64,000 nt of DNA from Romboutsia weinsteinii (GCF_002250835.2 NZ_NOJY02000002.1:124001-188000); one strand, 5' to 3'; positions 9,203 through 18,379 are shown, counted from the stretch's first letter. Notes: generated by a model from the sequence alone, not told the origin. A program made the numbers and translations.

Positions 9203-10435
9203 ATAAGTTTTATGGAAGGTTATGTGAAACTCTGTTCCCTTACTTTTTTCGCTTCTTACAAATATATCTCCATTTTGACTTTCAATTATTGACTTTGCCA
9301 TAGCAAGACCTATCCCTACACTATCTTCTTTTGAACTACTTTTTCCTCTATAAAATCTTTTGAATATATTAGGTATATCTTTTTTATCTATTCCTTCACC
9401 ACTGTCTTTTACTATTATCTCTGAATACAATGGATTTTCCTCAAAACTTATACTAATAGTTCCATTATCATTAGTGTGCTCTACACAGTTTTTTATAATA
9501 TTTACTAAAGCCTCTACTGACCAATCAATATCTCCAATATAAGAAGCATTTTTATCTCCTTCTATTACTAAGTTTTGATTTTTTATCTCTATTGGTACTT
9601 TTATTGGCTGCACTGCTCTATGAATAAGTTCCTCTATATTTACTTTATCATTCTTAAAATCTATTACCTTCGCCTCTACCTTTGATAGCTTAAGCATACT
9701 TTTTATTAGCCAATCCATTCTATTTAATTGAGATTTTATTTTATCCAAAAATTCAACCTTAACTTCTATTGGTAAATCATCATACATTAAATCGTTTAAT
9801 ATCATAAGTGATGTCATAGGAGTACGTAGCTGATGTGAAATATCTGATATTGTATTATTTAAAAATACTTTTTCTCCTTTTAAAAGGGATACATTCTCTT
9901 TTAATACTGTAGTCATCTTAATAAGCTCTGTTTTTAAAAGTCCTATTTGACCTTCTTGATTTCTATTTTTCATGTCAAATTCGATGCCTTCTGAGCTGTT
10001 ATATACATAATTTGTCATATCTATTATATCTTTATATATTCTTCTAAAATAGAACAATGCCAATATGATAATAACCAAAAATATTAATAAGACTAATATA
10101 ATATTGGTTTTTGTTATATCTTTAAAACTAGAATTAATTATAGGCTCATATTGTGATTTTATATTATGATTATAGTTATATTTACTTAATACTTTTGCCC
10201 CTAACTCTATATTTTCATAATTTTTACCCTGAGTTATAATATCTATTATTTCTTTTTCAAGTTCTGGATGCTCGCTTAATATATTACCTACAATAACTTG
10301 ATTATTTTCTACGACCTTATTTTTTATGACGTTTATTGATGCTACACTAAATCCAACGCTTAATAGTAGTGCTAAAAATAATAGTAGGATATATTTGATT
10401 GTAAATTTCTTTATCTCTGGATTAAATATGAACAT
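9194..10435 (-). CDS. sensor histidine kinase
   Basis: About 413 residues. Two membrane helices (about 13-33 and 110-130) flank an extracytoplasmic region of about 75 residues, so it can sense outside signals. The HisKA box 'HQLRTPMTSL', N-box 'NIIKNCVEHT', and ATP-lid motifs DSGEGID and GIGLAMAK are all present. The start is ATG 10435, about 10 nt after AGGA; the first GTG, three codons earlier, is too close to it. The gene overlaps the end of the response regulator gene and should phosphorylate it. Confidence 0.87.
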   Translation of the reverse strand: MFIFNPEIKKFTIKYILLLFLALLLSVGFSVASINVIKNKVVENNQVIVGNILSEHPELEKEIIDIITQGKNYENIELGAKVLSKYNYNHNIKSQYEPIINSSFKDITKTNIILVLLIFLVIIILALFYFRRIYKDIIDMTNYVYNSSEGIEFDMKNRNQEGQIGLLKTELIKMTTVLKENVSLLKGEKVFLNNTISDISHQLRTPMTSLMILNDLMYDDLPIEVKVEFLDKIKSQLNRMDWLIKSMLKLSKVEAKVIDFKNDKVNIEELIHRAVQPIKVPIEIKNQNLVIEGDKNASYIGDIDWSVEALVNIIKNCVEHTNDNGTISISFEENPLYSEIIVKDSGEGIDKKDIPNIFKRFYRGKSSSKEDSVGIGLAMAKSIIESQNGDIFVRSEKSKGTEFHITFHKTYCD

Positions 10436-11126
10436 TATTTTCACTTCCTATCCATTTATATCCAAGTCCTCTAACAGTAATTATCTGCTTAGGAGTTGAT
10501 GGATTATCCTCTATCTTTTCTCTTAAACGCTTTATATAAACTGTTAGCGTGTTATCATTTACAAAGTCATAACTTACATCCCAAAGTTTCTCTAATATCT
10601 GGGCTCTACTTAGTACTATATTTTTGTTTTGAGCCAAAATCAATAATAGTTTATACTCTACAGAAGTTAAATATATCTCCTCATTATTTTTGAAGATCCT
10701 AGCTTCTAGAGTATGTATACTTATATTTCCAAACTTAAGAATCTTCTTATTTTCTTCATTAACTGCTCCTCTTCTTCTTAGTACTGCCTTAATCCTTGAT
10801 ATTAATTCTCTCACTCTAAATGGCTTTGTCATATAGTCATCTCCTCCTATATCAAGCCCCATTACAATATTTACTTCTTCATCACAAGCTGTTAAAAATA
10901 TTATTGGAACCTCTGACATATCCCTTACTTCTTTACAAAATTCATAGCCTGTGCCATCTGGCAGCATAACATCCAAAAGGATTATATTATATTCATTATT
11001 GTTTATACTTTCTCTTGCACTTTCTAAATCCTTTGCTATATCAACATTAAACCCCTCTTGATCTAGGGCATATTTTACTCCAAATGCTATTGTACTATCA
11101 TCTTCTACCATAAGTGCTTTTATCAT
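10422..11126 (-). CDS. OmpR/PhoB-family response regulator
   Basis: 234 residues. The receiver domain has the acidic pair 'VEDD', phospho-acceptor Asp in 'IILLDVMLPDG' (about D53), and the conserved Thr and Lys (FLTAC, MTKPF). A winged-helix DNA-binding domain fills the C-terminus ('SRAQILEKLWD', 'DNTLTVYIKRLREKI', 'TVRGLGYKW'). It has a strong ribosome binding site AGGAGGG. It probably controls its own operon and the neighbouring ABC operon through the shared TGTGACTAAT-type box. Confidence 0.9.
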   Translation of the reverse strand: MIKALMVEDDSTIAFGVKYALDQEGFNVDIAKDLESARESINNNEYNIILLDVMLPDGTGYEFCKEVRDMSEVPIIFLTACDEEVNIVMGLDIGGDDYMTKPFRVRELISRIKAVLRRRGAVNEENKKILKFGNISIHTLEARIFKNNEEIYLTSVEYKLLLILAQNKNIVLSRAQILEKLWDVSYDFVNDNTLTVYIKRLREKIEDNPSTPKQIITVRGLGYKWIGSENNVHI

Positions 11127-11181
11127 ATGTTTTTCCCTCCTATATTTACATTTATAACCTTATTATACACAAATATACCGT

Positions 11182-11218
11182 ACTCTAAAATATTTCTACA
11201 TATTACAGATTAGTCACA
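11182..11218 (-). promoter_or_regulatory. promoter of the two-component operon with the same box
   Basis: Minus strand: TGTGACTAATCTGTAA (11218-11203), then 15 nt, then TAGAGT (11187-11182). Fourteen of 16 box positions match the box upstream of the ABC operon, at identical distance from the -10. Confidence 0.65.
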
Positions 11219-11243
11219 TACAATATATATACAAATACAAAAT

Positions 11244-11276
11244 AACCGATTAGCATGAACTTATACTAATCGGCTT
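11244..11276 (-). terminator. intrinsic terminator of the 148-residue membrane protein gene
   Basis: An 8-bp stem CCGATTAG / CTAATCGG with a 12-nt loop lies about 25 bases after the stop codon on the minus strand, followed by a T-rich stretch. Confidence 0.6.
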
Positions 11277-11300
11277 TTTATATTTTTATTTAATTTCTTA

Positions 11301-11747
11301 CTATTTTTCTTCTTCATAAAAATCATAATTATCATATACACCTTCAGCATAACTACTTGGATCTACTTCAACTTGATTTTTGCTATCTCTTGTAATATTT
11401 AAATAGTGTTGCATTTCTTCTCTAGTAGCATCGTTACAATTTTCGCAGCTTATTCTTCTAGAGTTAAATTCATTTACTTTTTCTTCTAACTCAGAATCAA
11501 CTTTTTCTTCCTTTTCTTTTTCGTCATTTAAACTATATACCTTGTCACAATATTCAAACTCATCTAATTCAACATCATTTAAATATTTAAGTTCTTCTTC
11601 AACAGAATTAATTTGTTTTTTTATTGCTTTATAAGCAATAAAACTTCCTACTCCTGCTAGTACTATACCAGTAGTAATCATCATACCTTTTCTACTGTGT
11701 TCTTTTGCTTCTTCTTTTAATTTCTTTTGTATAAAATAACTTATCAT
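11301..11747 (-). CDS. small single-pass membrane protein, function unknown
   Basis: 148 residues. A basic N-terminus (about 1-20) is followed by one membrane helix (about 21-40, 'GMMITTGIVLAGVGSFIAY') and a long, highly charged, mostly acidic tail. The tail contains a CENC pair (about residues 100-103). It has a good ribosome binding site (AAAGGAG) and a terminator, so it is a real single-gene transcript. I do not recognise the family. Confidence 0.6.
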   Translation of the reverse strand: MISYFIQKKLKEEAKEHSRKGMMITTGIVLAGVGSFIAYKAIKKQINSVEEELKYLNDVELDEFEYCDKVYSLNDEKEKEEKVDSELEEKVNEFNSRRISCENCNDATREEMQHYLNITRDSKNQVEVDPSSYAEGVYDNYDFYEEEK

Positions 11748-11889
11748 TGTGATTCTCCTTTCTAGTTGTCATATCTTATAGCTATAGTATCTGTATTATT
11801 TAAATAAAAATTATACAAATAGGAAAATACATTTTTTGTTAGTTTTATGTGTATTACAAATATATTATTGTATTTACTATTATATTTTT

Positions 11890-11921
11890 TATATAAAAAA
11901 TAGAGATACATTAGTATCTCC
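11890..11921 (-). terminator. intrinsic terminator of the orphan kinase gene
   Basis: The stem GAGATAC / GTATCTC with a 4-nt loop is followed on the minus strand by TATTTTTTAT. Confidence 0.65.
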
Positions 11922-11931
11922 ATTTCTTTAT

Positions 11932-13551
11932 TTATATATCCGATAGTTCTAACTCTATACTTTGTCCAACATGATTAAATTCAATATACTCTTCTTGATC
12001 AATTTTATATGATTTGGGTATAGTTACTTTTACTGTTGTTCCAATATTTTCTATACTGTCTATCTCTATATGACCATTTAACAAATTCACCATTTGACTT
12101 ACAATATTAAGACCTATTCCTGTGCCCTCTTTATGTCTAGTTTCTTTTGATTCCACCCTATCATATCTATTAAATATATCTTTTATTCTATTTCTAGGGA
12201 TTCCTATTCCAGTATCTTTTATAATAATTTCCACAAATTCTTTTGCATTATTTGTACATACATATATATTACCATTTTCAACATTGTACTTTATAGCATT
12301 AGATAATATATTAAACATTATTCTTTCCATAAATTCAATATCTACTTCACAAAACATCTCTTCTTCTTCTGTATCAAATACTAAATTTATTTTTTTACTT
12401 TGTGCAAAAGGTAGTACTGACATTGTTATATTTTCTGTTAGACTAACTATATTTAAGAACTTTAAGCTTACTGTACTATTATTATTTTCAAATTTAGTAC
12501 AATCTATAAAATTATTTATAAGTCTTACTAACCTATTGCAGTTTTGCCTCATAATACCATTAAATTTTTGTATATCATCAGTCTTATTTTTTTCGATACT
12601 AATATTTTGCATCTGTATTGCTGAATATATTACATTTACCGGTGTTTTTAATTCATGCGATATATTTGACAATACTTCGCTTCTAGATTTAGCCATAGAT
12701 TCTTTTAGCTCTAAATTATGTATACTTTCACTTAGCTTATTTTTTTCTTCTATTAAGTTTGTATATAATACCTTATTAGGTCTTTGTATGATATCGGTTA
12801 TACATATCTTTACTATATAATAATAATATATCCCTCTTAATATTGCCAGAATTATGTATATCGTAGTTACAGGTATTGGATATATTTTAAAATGTATATA
12901 TTCAAATACCATAGCTGAGAATATAGTTAAAGATTTTAATCTTATATACATTCTTAAGTCCCTCATAGTTCTTTCATTTAAATCATATTTATTATTTTTA
13001 ACATAATAATTTACAGACATGTACAAAATAAGAGTTACCAATTGTACTAATAATCTATCTTGTGTAATATTACCTTTATCAACTATTATCTGAGGAAGTA
13101 TGTTAGTGCCACAGACTATAAATACAGTAACTAAAATAATAGTTAATCGTAATATTATTGATTTTTCTATATTAAAAGATTTATTAATATACTTAAATGA
13201 AAAATAAATTGAAACAATTTCAATAATACAAGTAATCATAAGAAGCCATAAAGATTTATTATAAGCACCTAGTACATTTATTGAGTCTAAATATACATAA
13301 ATAATATTCATAATTCCAATAGTCGCAAATGTAAGTGCCAAATGTTTATAAAAATACCCCTCATTCACATCTATACAAACTAAACATATCAAAACACTTG
13401 ATATACCAATAATTGTACCAGCTATAAATACAATATAATATACATATACAAAATTAAATTCTTCAAATAATATAATACTTAGTATTAACATAAATAAATA
13501 TGCTAGTAAAAGCCCATACAATTCTTTATTTTTACTATTACTATTTAACAC
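11932..13551 (-). CDS. orphan membrane sensor histidine kinase
   Basis: About 539 residues. The N-terminal 250 residues form roughly eight membrane helices with almost no extracytoplasmic domain, suggesting membrane or intramembrane sensing. The C-terminus has the HisKA box 'SHELKTPVNVI', N-box 'NILSNAIKYN', DTGIGIP and GTGIGL. No response regulator gene adjoins it. I place the start at GTG 13551, 6 nt after GGGGGG; the ATG at 13593 has no ribosome binding site. In spore-forming clostridia, orphan kinases often feed Spo0A, which is a possibility here but not shown. Confidence 0.8.
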   Translation of the reverse strand: MLNSNSKNKELYGLLLAYLFMLILSIILFEEFNFVYVYYIVFIAGTIIGISSVLICLVCIDVNEGYFYKHLALTFATIGIMNIIYVYLDSINVLGAYNKSLWLLMITCIIEIVSIYFSFKYINKSFNIEKSIILRLTIILVTVFIVCGTNILPQIIVDKGNITQDRLLVQLVTLILYMSVNYYVKNNKYDLNERTMRDLRMYIRLKSLTIFSAMVFEYIHFKIYPIPVTTIYIILAILRGIYYYYIVKICITDIIQRPNKVLYTNLIEEKNKLSESIHNLELKESMAKSRSEVLSNISHELKTPVNVIYSAIQMQNISIEKNKTDDIQKFNGIMRQNCNRLVRLINNFIDCTKFENNNSTVSLKFLNIVSLTENITMSVLPFAQSKKINLVFDTEEEEMFCEVDIEFMERIMFNILSNAIKYNVENGNIYVCTNNAKEFVEIIIKDTGIGIPRNRIKDIFNRYDRVESKETRHKEGTGIGLNIVSQMVNLLNGHIEIDSIENIGTTVKVTIPKSYKIDQEEYIEFNHVGQSIELELSDI

Positions 13552-13674
13552 ACTATTCCCCCCTAATATTAATGATAGTATATTTTTTAACATATGTCAT
13601 ATATTTTTGATAATATCTGCTTATAATCATATTGGTTTAACTTTATTTGCGTTAAAGTTTTATTATAAACAGCT

Positions 13675-13701
13675 ATATGTTATACTATATATATAACATA
13701 T
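13675..13701. promoter_or_regulatory. palindrome upstream of the GntR gene, candidate autoregulatory operator
   Basis: 10-bp arms ATATGTTATA and TATAACATAT flank a 7-nt spacer and end about 6 bases before the GGAGG of the GntR gene. A second inverted repeat, AACTTTA-n7-TAAAGTT, lies at 13639-13659. YtrA-type GntR regulators normally repress their own operon at such dyads. Confidence 0.5.
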
Positions 13702-13718
13702 ATTATGGAGGTGGTTTA

Positions 13719-14108
13719 ATGATCTTAAACTTAGATTTTAATAGTGAAAAGTCAATTTATATCCAAATCACAGAAGAGATAACAAAAGCTATTGCTAAAG
13801 GAGATTTAAAAATTAATGAATCTCTACCTTCAGTTAGAAGTATGGCAGAAAGTATAGGTGTAAATCTTCATACTGTAAATAAATCTTATAATGAACTAAA
13901 AGATGAAGGATTTTTAAATATTGATAGAAGAAAGGGAGCTATAGTTGCTAGCTTACCTATGATAGGTGAAAATAATACTAAAAAAGAAAGTATGTTAGAT
14001 TTAGAACTTTTAGTTGCTAAGTCTTATTTATCTGGAATGAGTAAGGGTGAGTTTTTAGAATTAAGTTCTAAAATATTTGATAGCTATGAGGTGAAATATC
14101 ATGAGTAA
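13719..14108 (+). CDS. GntR-family (YtrA-type) transcriptional regulator
   Basis: 129 residues. The N-terminal winged helix has 'SIYIQITEEITKAIAKGDLKINESLPSVRSMAESIGVNLHTVNKSYNELKDEGF', here quoted only as the family span of residues 10-65. A short helical tail replaces a large effector domain, the YtrA subfamily pattern. The start is ATG 13719 after GGAGGTGG. The gene overlaps the downstream DUF1648 gene by 8 bases, so the two form an operon; the regulator likely represses it. Confidence 0.82.
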   Translation: MILNLDFNSEKSIYIQITEEITKAIAKGDLKINESLPSVRSMAESIGVNLHTVNKSYNELKDEGFLNIDRRKGAIVASLPMIGENNTKKESMLDLELLVAKSYLSGMSKGEFLELSSKIFDSYEVKYHE

Positions 14109-15216
14109 TATTATGGATTTATTAAGTATAATTCCTCCCCTATTTATTTTATTTTTTGTTTTTTACTTTATGCAATCTCTTACATCTAAAAGAATATTTT
14201 ATGGGGTTAGTATGGAAAGTAAGTATCTTGACGACGAACGACTTAAGTTATTAGATAAAAAATTTAAAAAACTTCTTACTCTAGGATTTTTATTAATATT
14301 ATGTATTACTCTTATATTCATATTAGTATTAGATAAGGCATATTTTGCATCTATGTTTTCTATAATATCAATTATTATATACCAAGGTGTCATATATGTA
14401 AAAATTAATAAGGAAGCAAAATTAGTAAAAAATGAATTAATAAGTTCTTCAGAGAACTGTTCTCAAAACTCATCTTCTAAAGCTATAATTGATGTTAAAT
14501 TTATTAGTCAAAGAGATGCTCTTTTAAAGAAATTTAAAGTTTTATACTTAATACCTATAGTTATAATATTAATAGGTTGTGTTTATACTTTTTCAAAATA
14601 TACTGATATACCAGATATGATTCCTACTCACTGGGATTCTTATGGAAAAGCTGACTCTTTTGTTGAAAAGTCCTATTTTAATTTAATATATTATATTGGA
14701 CTTCAATTATTTACGGTAATACTTGTAGCTATTATTTCTATAAGTTCTATAAAATCTAGAGTAAAAATTGATACAACCAATGTTGAAAAAAGTAGAATTG
14801 AAAATATTAAATATTTAAATAAAGTAGGGTACTCATTTTTATTTTTAATGATTTCAGTAATATTGCTACTTACAAACACTTTAGTTGCTACAGTTAATGG
14901 CTCTGATTTAAATAAAGTGTTCATGAATTTGTCTATGCTTATCATGATACTTAGCACACTTTTTTTATCATTGTCATTTGTTAAATCTCCAAACTCTAAG
15001 AGTACATCTTCATATACTACTGATGATGAAGATAAATATTGGATATGGGGATGTATTTATAACAACCCAAATGACCCATCTTTTATGGTTCAAAAAAGAT
15101 TTGGCATTGGTTGGACTATAAATATTGCAACACCACTTGGAAAAATATCATTAATAACTACTATACTGATATTATTGGCTTGTATAGTCGGCTCTTTTTC
15201 TGAGCTATTTAGTTAA
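14101..15216 (+). CDS. DUF1648/DUF5808 membrane protein
   Basis: 371 residues with about seven membrane helices. The DUF1648 signature 'IPTHWDSYGKAD' (about residues 180-191) and a C-terminal DUF5808-like segment with 'WIWGCIYNNPNDPSF' are visible. Such proteins are related to SdpI-type immunity and membrane proteins and usually accompany small GntR regulators. The start codon overlaps the end of the GntR gene. The exact role is unknown; envelope stress or toxin immunity is an inference from the family. Confidence 0.72.
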   Translation: MSNIMDLLSIIPPLFILFFVFYFMQSLTSKRIFYGVSMESKYLDDERLKLLDKKFKKLLTLGFLLILCITLIFILVLDKAYFASMFSIISIIIYQGVIYVKINKEAKLVKNELISSSENCSQNSSSKAIIDVKFISQRDALLKKFKVLYLIPIVIILIGCVYTFSKYTDIPDMIPTHWDSYGKADSFVEKSYFNLIYYIGLQLFTVILVAIISISSIKSRVKIDTTNVEKSRIENIKYLNKVGYSFLFLMISVILLLTNTLVATVNGSDLNKVFMNLSMLIMILSTLFLSLSFVKSPNSKSTSSYTTDDEDKYWIWGCIYNNPNDPSFMVQKRFGIGWTINIATPLGKISLITTILILLACIVGSFSELFS

Positions 15217-15231
15217 TCTATAATTTATATT

Positions 15232-15303
15232 AAGTACTTGTTATTTATTAAGGCAGGTAGTTGAATTATTATCAACTACCCTACCTATTAATCTCAAGTA
15301 CTT
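15232..15303. terminator. nested hairpin between convergent genes
   Basis: The inner stem GGTAGTTGA / TCAACTACC (15256-15280) sits within outer arms AAGTACTTG (15232-15240) and CAAGTACTT (15295-15303). The T-richness on either side is modest. It probably separates the convergent DUF1648 and trpP transcripts. Confidence 0.5.
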
Positions 15304-15866
15304 TATTTATTTCTAGAAGTGCTTTGATAATTAGCTCTACTAACTGACATATCAACTACCTTAAATATGAATAATCCTACGACTAAATTTATTATAATGG
15401 CTGGTGCTACTGCTGCCAAAAATAATGTAATAAATGAACCAGGAAGACCTGCTAATATTTGTGCTGATCCTAAAAAAACTGTCCCACTTATTAATGTACC
15501 AAGTGGCAGTATCACCGTAGATACCACTAAATTTTGTTTCTTGTTACTTAATTTCTTTATTACAGGGAATCTATACATAATGTACATTAATACATAAACT
15601 ATATTTGTTGTAATAATTTTATCTAATATATTTGGAACTTGACCTGCAGGAAATTTTGTAGTTAGTGCAGTAAATACACCTGTTACTATACCTGCTACTA
15701 GCGAAGTTTTATAATCATCTTTATTTATTACCATTATTACAAATAACATTATAAGTGCCATATCTGGTTGCATAGGTAGACCTATTGCAGGTGTAAGCTG
15801 ATGAAGTAATAGCCCCATTGCTAAAAGTAGAGAATTTAAAACTAACTTTCTTGTATTTGATTTCAT
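15303..15866 (-). CDS. trpP: tryptophan transporter, TrpP family
   Basis: 187 residues, about five to six membrane helices, matching the small TrpP family ('SLLLAMGLLLHQLTPAIGLPMQPDM', residues 11-35 region). The strongest evidence for substrate is the upstream T-box with a TGG (Trp) specifier. The start is ATG after TTAGGAGG. About 170 bases separate the T-box terminator from the start, and I see no other gene there. Confidence 0.85.
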   Translation of the reverse strand: MKSNTRKLVLNSLLLAMGLLLHQLTPAIGLPMQPDMALIMLFVIMVINKDDYKTSLVAGIVTGVFTALTTKFPAGQVPNILDKIITTNIVYVLMYIMYRFPVIKKLSNKKQNLVVSTVILPLGTLISGTVFLGSAQILAGLPGSFITLFLAAVAPAIIINLVVGLFIFKVVDMSVSRANYQSTSRNK

Positions 15867-16037
15867 AATTATTCCTCCTAATTTTTTTAATATAATTTTT
15901 TATTTTCCAATCACTTATTCCATCGTCTTCAGGTTCATACTTTCATACCATACTTATCACCTACCTTTAATATTATTTTTTGATATTACATGAGCTTTGC
16001 TTAGTTTTATTGAAGTAAATTATAAATTTTTAAACAA

Positions 16038-16347
16038 TAAAAAAACTCCGCCCTAAACTAATAGGACGGAGATTATCCGCGTTGCCACCTAAATTATATA
16101 TGATAAATAAATATAACTATATATATCCTATATTTATCTCATACATCTCTCTACTCAGATACAATCATATCTGCCTTGCTATAACGTGCAAGCCACGGTA
16201 AAGTCTACTCTCATTATTATGATTTCGATTTACTCCTCTAAGGGCCATTCACTAAATTTCTTCTTGCTAAGATTCCACCATCCTCAGCTCTCTATCTTGA
16301 ACCTAAACTTAATTACTTCTCCTTGTCGTAGGATTTATTAACTTATT
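16038..16347 (-). ncRNA. tRNA-Trp-responsive T-box leader controlling trpP
   Basis: Stem I contains the AGAGAG element (near 16290) and the specifier loop GAA-TGG at 16250-16245, TGG being the Trp codon. The T-box core AGGTGGCAACGCGG lies at 16090-16077; its UGGC bulge can pair with a GCCA tRNA end, as expected for bacterial tRNA-Trp. The terminator (CTCCGTCCT / AGGGCGGAG, then Ts; 16071-16038) follows. When uncharged tRNA-Trp binds, antitermination should allow trpP expression. Confidence 0.93.
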
Positions 16348-16353
16348 GACTTA

Positions 16354-16382
16354 ATAGTATTTGATTATCCAACAAATGTCAA
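16354..16382 (-). promoter_or_regulatory. sigma-A-type promoter for the T-box and trpP
   Basis: Perfect -35 TTGACA (16382-16377), 17-nt spacer, -10 TACTAT (16359-16354). It lies just upstream of the T-box leader. No clear terminator separates it from nif3, so some read-through into the leader is possible. Confidence 0.7.
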
Positions 16383-16474
16383 CTATTTTTTTATATTTCA
16401 TTAGTTTTCATATTATAACTATATGAATTTATTTAAATATAGTTACTATTTCTTTTCCAAATATCTATTATTTA

Positions 16475-17572
16475 CTATACAATCTTAAAAGGATTTAGAT
16501 TAACACTACTTTTTATCGTTTGAACATCTTCAATACCATCTAAGAATCGCTTCATAGCATCTTTAAATATATCCTCTGTCTCAAAATGACCACAATCAAC
16601 TATACTCATCCCCATATCTAGGGCATCTTGTGCATCATGATATTTTACATCTCCAGTTATTATTACATCAGCACCTTGTCTTTGAGCTTTCTTCACCATA
16701 TCCGCTCCAGAACCTGTAACTACCGCTACCTTACTTACTTTAGTATCTAAGTCTCCAACTATTCTTATGTGTTTCATGTTTAACTTTTCTTTTATTTTAT
16801 TAGAAAGTTCCACTAATGTTGTAGAGTGATTTAACTTACTAACTCTACCTAATCCAACGCTATTTCCCTTATTTTCAAGCTTATACAAATCATATGCAAC
16901 CTCTTCATAAGGATGTACCTTTTGCATAGTACTTAGTACCCCACCTAGTATTCTTTGTGGTACTATAGTTTCTATTTTAATTTCATTTACATGTTCTATA
17001 TCATTAATATTTCCTATAAATGGATTAGAACCTTCTAAAGGCTTAAATGTACCTAAACCTTCACTATTAAAGCTACAGTGACTATAGTTTCCTATATTTC
17101 CACATCCAACATCTCCAAGTGCCTTCCTCAAAACATCTGCATGAGTAGTAGGAACATATACTGCTAACTTATATAAAATTTCACTATTAGTTACTTCTAG
17201 TATTTTAGTATTTTCAAACCCTATAACTTCCATAAAGTAATCATTTAATCCATCAAAAGCTATATCAAAGTTTGTATGCATAGAATAAAGTGCAATATCA
17301 TGCTTAATAAGCTTATGTATAAGCCTTCCTTTTAGATCACCTGTATTTATTTTATTTATTTTACTAAATATAAATGGATGGTGAGTTACGATAAGGTCTA
17401 TATTATTTTCTATTGCTTCATTTATTACGCTCTCATTTGCCTCAAGTGTAACTAATATTTTTTTTATTTCATTATCAAAGTCTCCTACTAAAAGACCTAC
17501 ATTATCCCAGTCATAGGCTAAGTTTAGTGGATATTTGCTTTCAATTCTTTTTATAAGACTTTTTAATTTCAT
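16475..17572 (-). CDS. Nif3-like dinuclear metal centre protein (YqfO type)
   Basis: 365 residues. The two NIF3 halves carry metal ligands such as 'THHPFIF' and 'DCGHFETE'; the middle insert (about 130-235) resembles a PII-like domain, as in Bacillus YqfO. Biochemical function of the family is still unsettled. It follows trmK by about 23 bases in the order usual for Firmicutes. It has a good ribosome binding site (AAAGGGGA). Confidence 0.88.
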   Translation of the reverse strand: MKLKSLIKRIESKYPLNLAYDWDNVGLLVGDFDNEIKKILVTLEANESVINEAIENNIDLIVTHHPFIFSKINKINTGDLKGRLIHKLIKHDIALYSMHTNFDIAFDGLNDYFMEVIGFENTKILEVTNSEILYKLAVYVPTTHADVLRKALGDVGCGNIGNYSHCSFNSEGLGTFKPLEGSNPFIGNINDIEHVNEIKIETIVPQRILGGVLSTMQKVHPYEEVAYDLYKLENKGNSVGLGRVSKLNHSTTLVELSNKIKEKLNMKHIRIVGDLDTKVSKVAVVTGSGADMVKKAQRQGADVIITGDVKYHDAQDALDMGMSIVDCGHFETEDIFKDAMKRFLDGIEDVQTIKSSVNLNPFKIV

Positions 17573-17595
17573 GTTAACATCCCCTTTATATCATA

Positions 17596-18285
17596 CTACT
17601 TCATAATATTTTTTAGTTTTTCTATTGCTACGTTACTTTCTTCTCTTTTCTTATCTATTCCTTCACCGCTTTTGCCTTCAAGCTTCTCTATTACTGCATT
17701 GTATTTGTAGATTTTCTTATCGATAAATTCTTTAAGCAATTCATCATTATTTTCTATAAGTTTTTTACCTACTTCATAGTATATATCATCTTCTACTGGT
17801 GTATTCTTTCCTGTATACTTAGTGATTATTATTTCATAAATTCTAAAATCTTCTTTAACTAACACTTCATCTAATATTTCATATCCATTATTTAATAAAT
17901 AGCATCTAAGTTCATCTTGCGCTTGCATTGGTTGTAATATCAACTTACCTGCACTATGAGCAACTTCTGGCTTTGCTTCTAGTAGTTGACTAATTAATAT
18001 TCCACCCATACCCGCTATGATTATTTCATCTACTTCATTTTTTTCAAGTACTTCTATACCAGACCCTAATCTTAAGTCTACTTTGTCTAATAACTTATTA
18101 TATCTTACTTCGCCTCTAGCATTTTCAAGAGGTCCTTTATTTACATCTGCAAGTATTGCAAAAGGTACATCTCCCTTGTTTAATAAGTAAACAGGAATAT
18201 AACCGTGGTCAGTCCCTATATCTGCAACTCTTTTTCCCTTAGTAACTAATGATGCTATTTTTAATAATCTATCTGTTAATTTCAT
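17596..18285 (-). CDS. trmK: tRNA (adenine(22)-N1)-methyltransferase
   Basis: 229 residues. The SAM-binding motif 'VADIGTDHGYIPVYLL' (about residues 19-34) and the catalytic-region 'IIAGMGGILISQLL' are those of TrmK/YqfN, which methylates A22 of tRNA. It is conserved next to nif3 and downstream of rpoD. A terminator after rpoD suggests trmK-nif3 is partly a separate transcript. Confidence 0.9.
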   Translation of the reverse strand: MKLTDRLLKIASLVTKGKRVADIGTDHGYIPVYLLNKGDVPFAILADVNKGPLENARGEVRYNKLLDKVDLRLGSGIEVLEKNEVDEIIIAGMGGILISQLLEAKPEVAHSAGKLILQPMQAQDELRCYLLNNGYEILDEVLVKEDFRIYEIIITKYTGKNTPVEDDIYYEVGKKLIENNDELLKEFIDKKIYKYNAVIEKLEGKSGEGIDKKREESNVAIEKLKNIMK

Positions 18286-18379
18286 ATATTTATCCTTTCA
18301 TATTTTAATTTCATTTAATTATCATTTTAGTTAATGAAAATTTTCTATCATATATCTTAATGGCTTTTCTATATGTAAA

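Noticed and set aside
8434-11126. BceAB-type bacitracin module
   Set aside because: The permease has two FtsX domains with two large outside domains rather than the ten-helix BceB layout, and the kinase has a distinct outside loop of about 75 residues, unlike the BceS intramembrane type.
12122-12820. Long plus-strand frame opposite the orphan kinase
   Set aside because: It is antisense to conserved HisKA/HATPase motifs, has no ribosome binding site, and its composition is that of a shadow.
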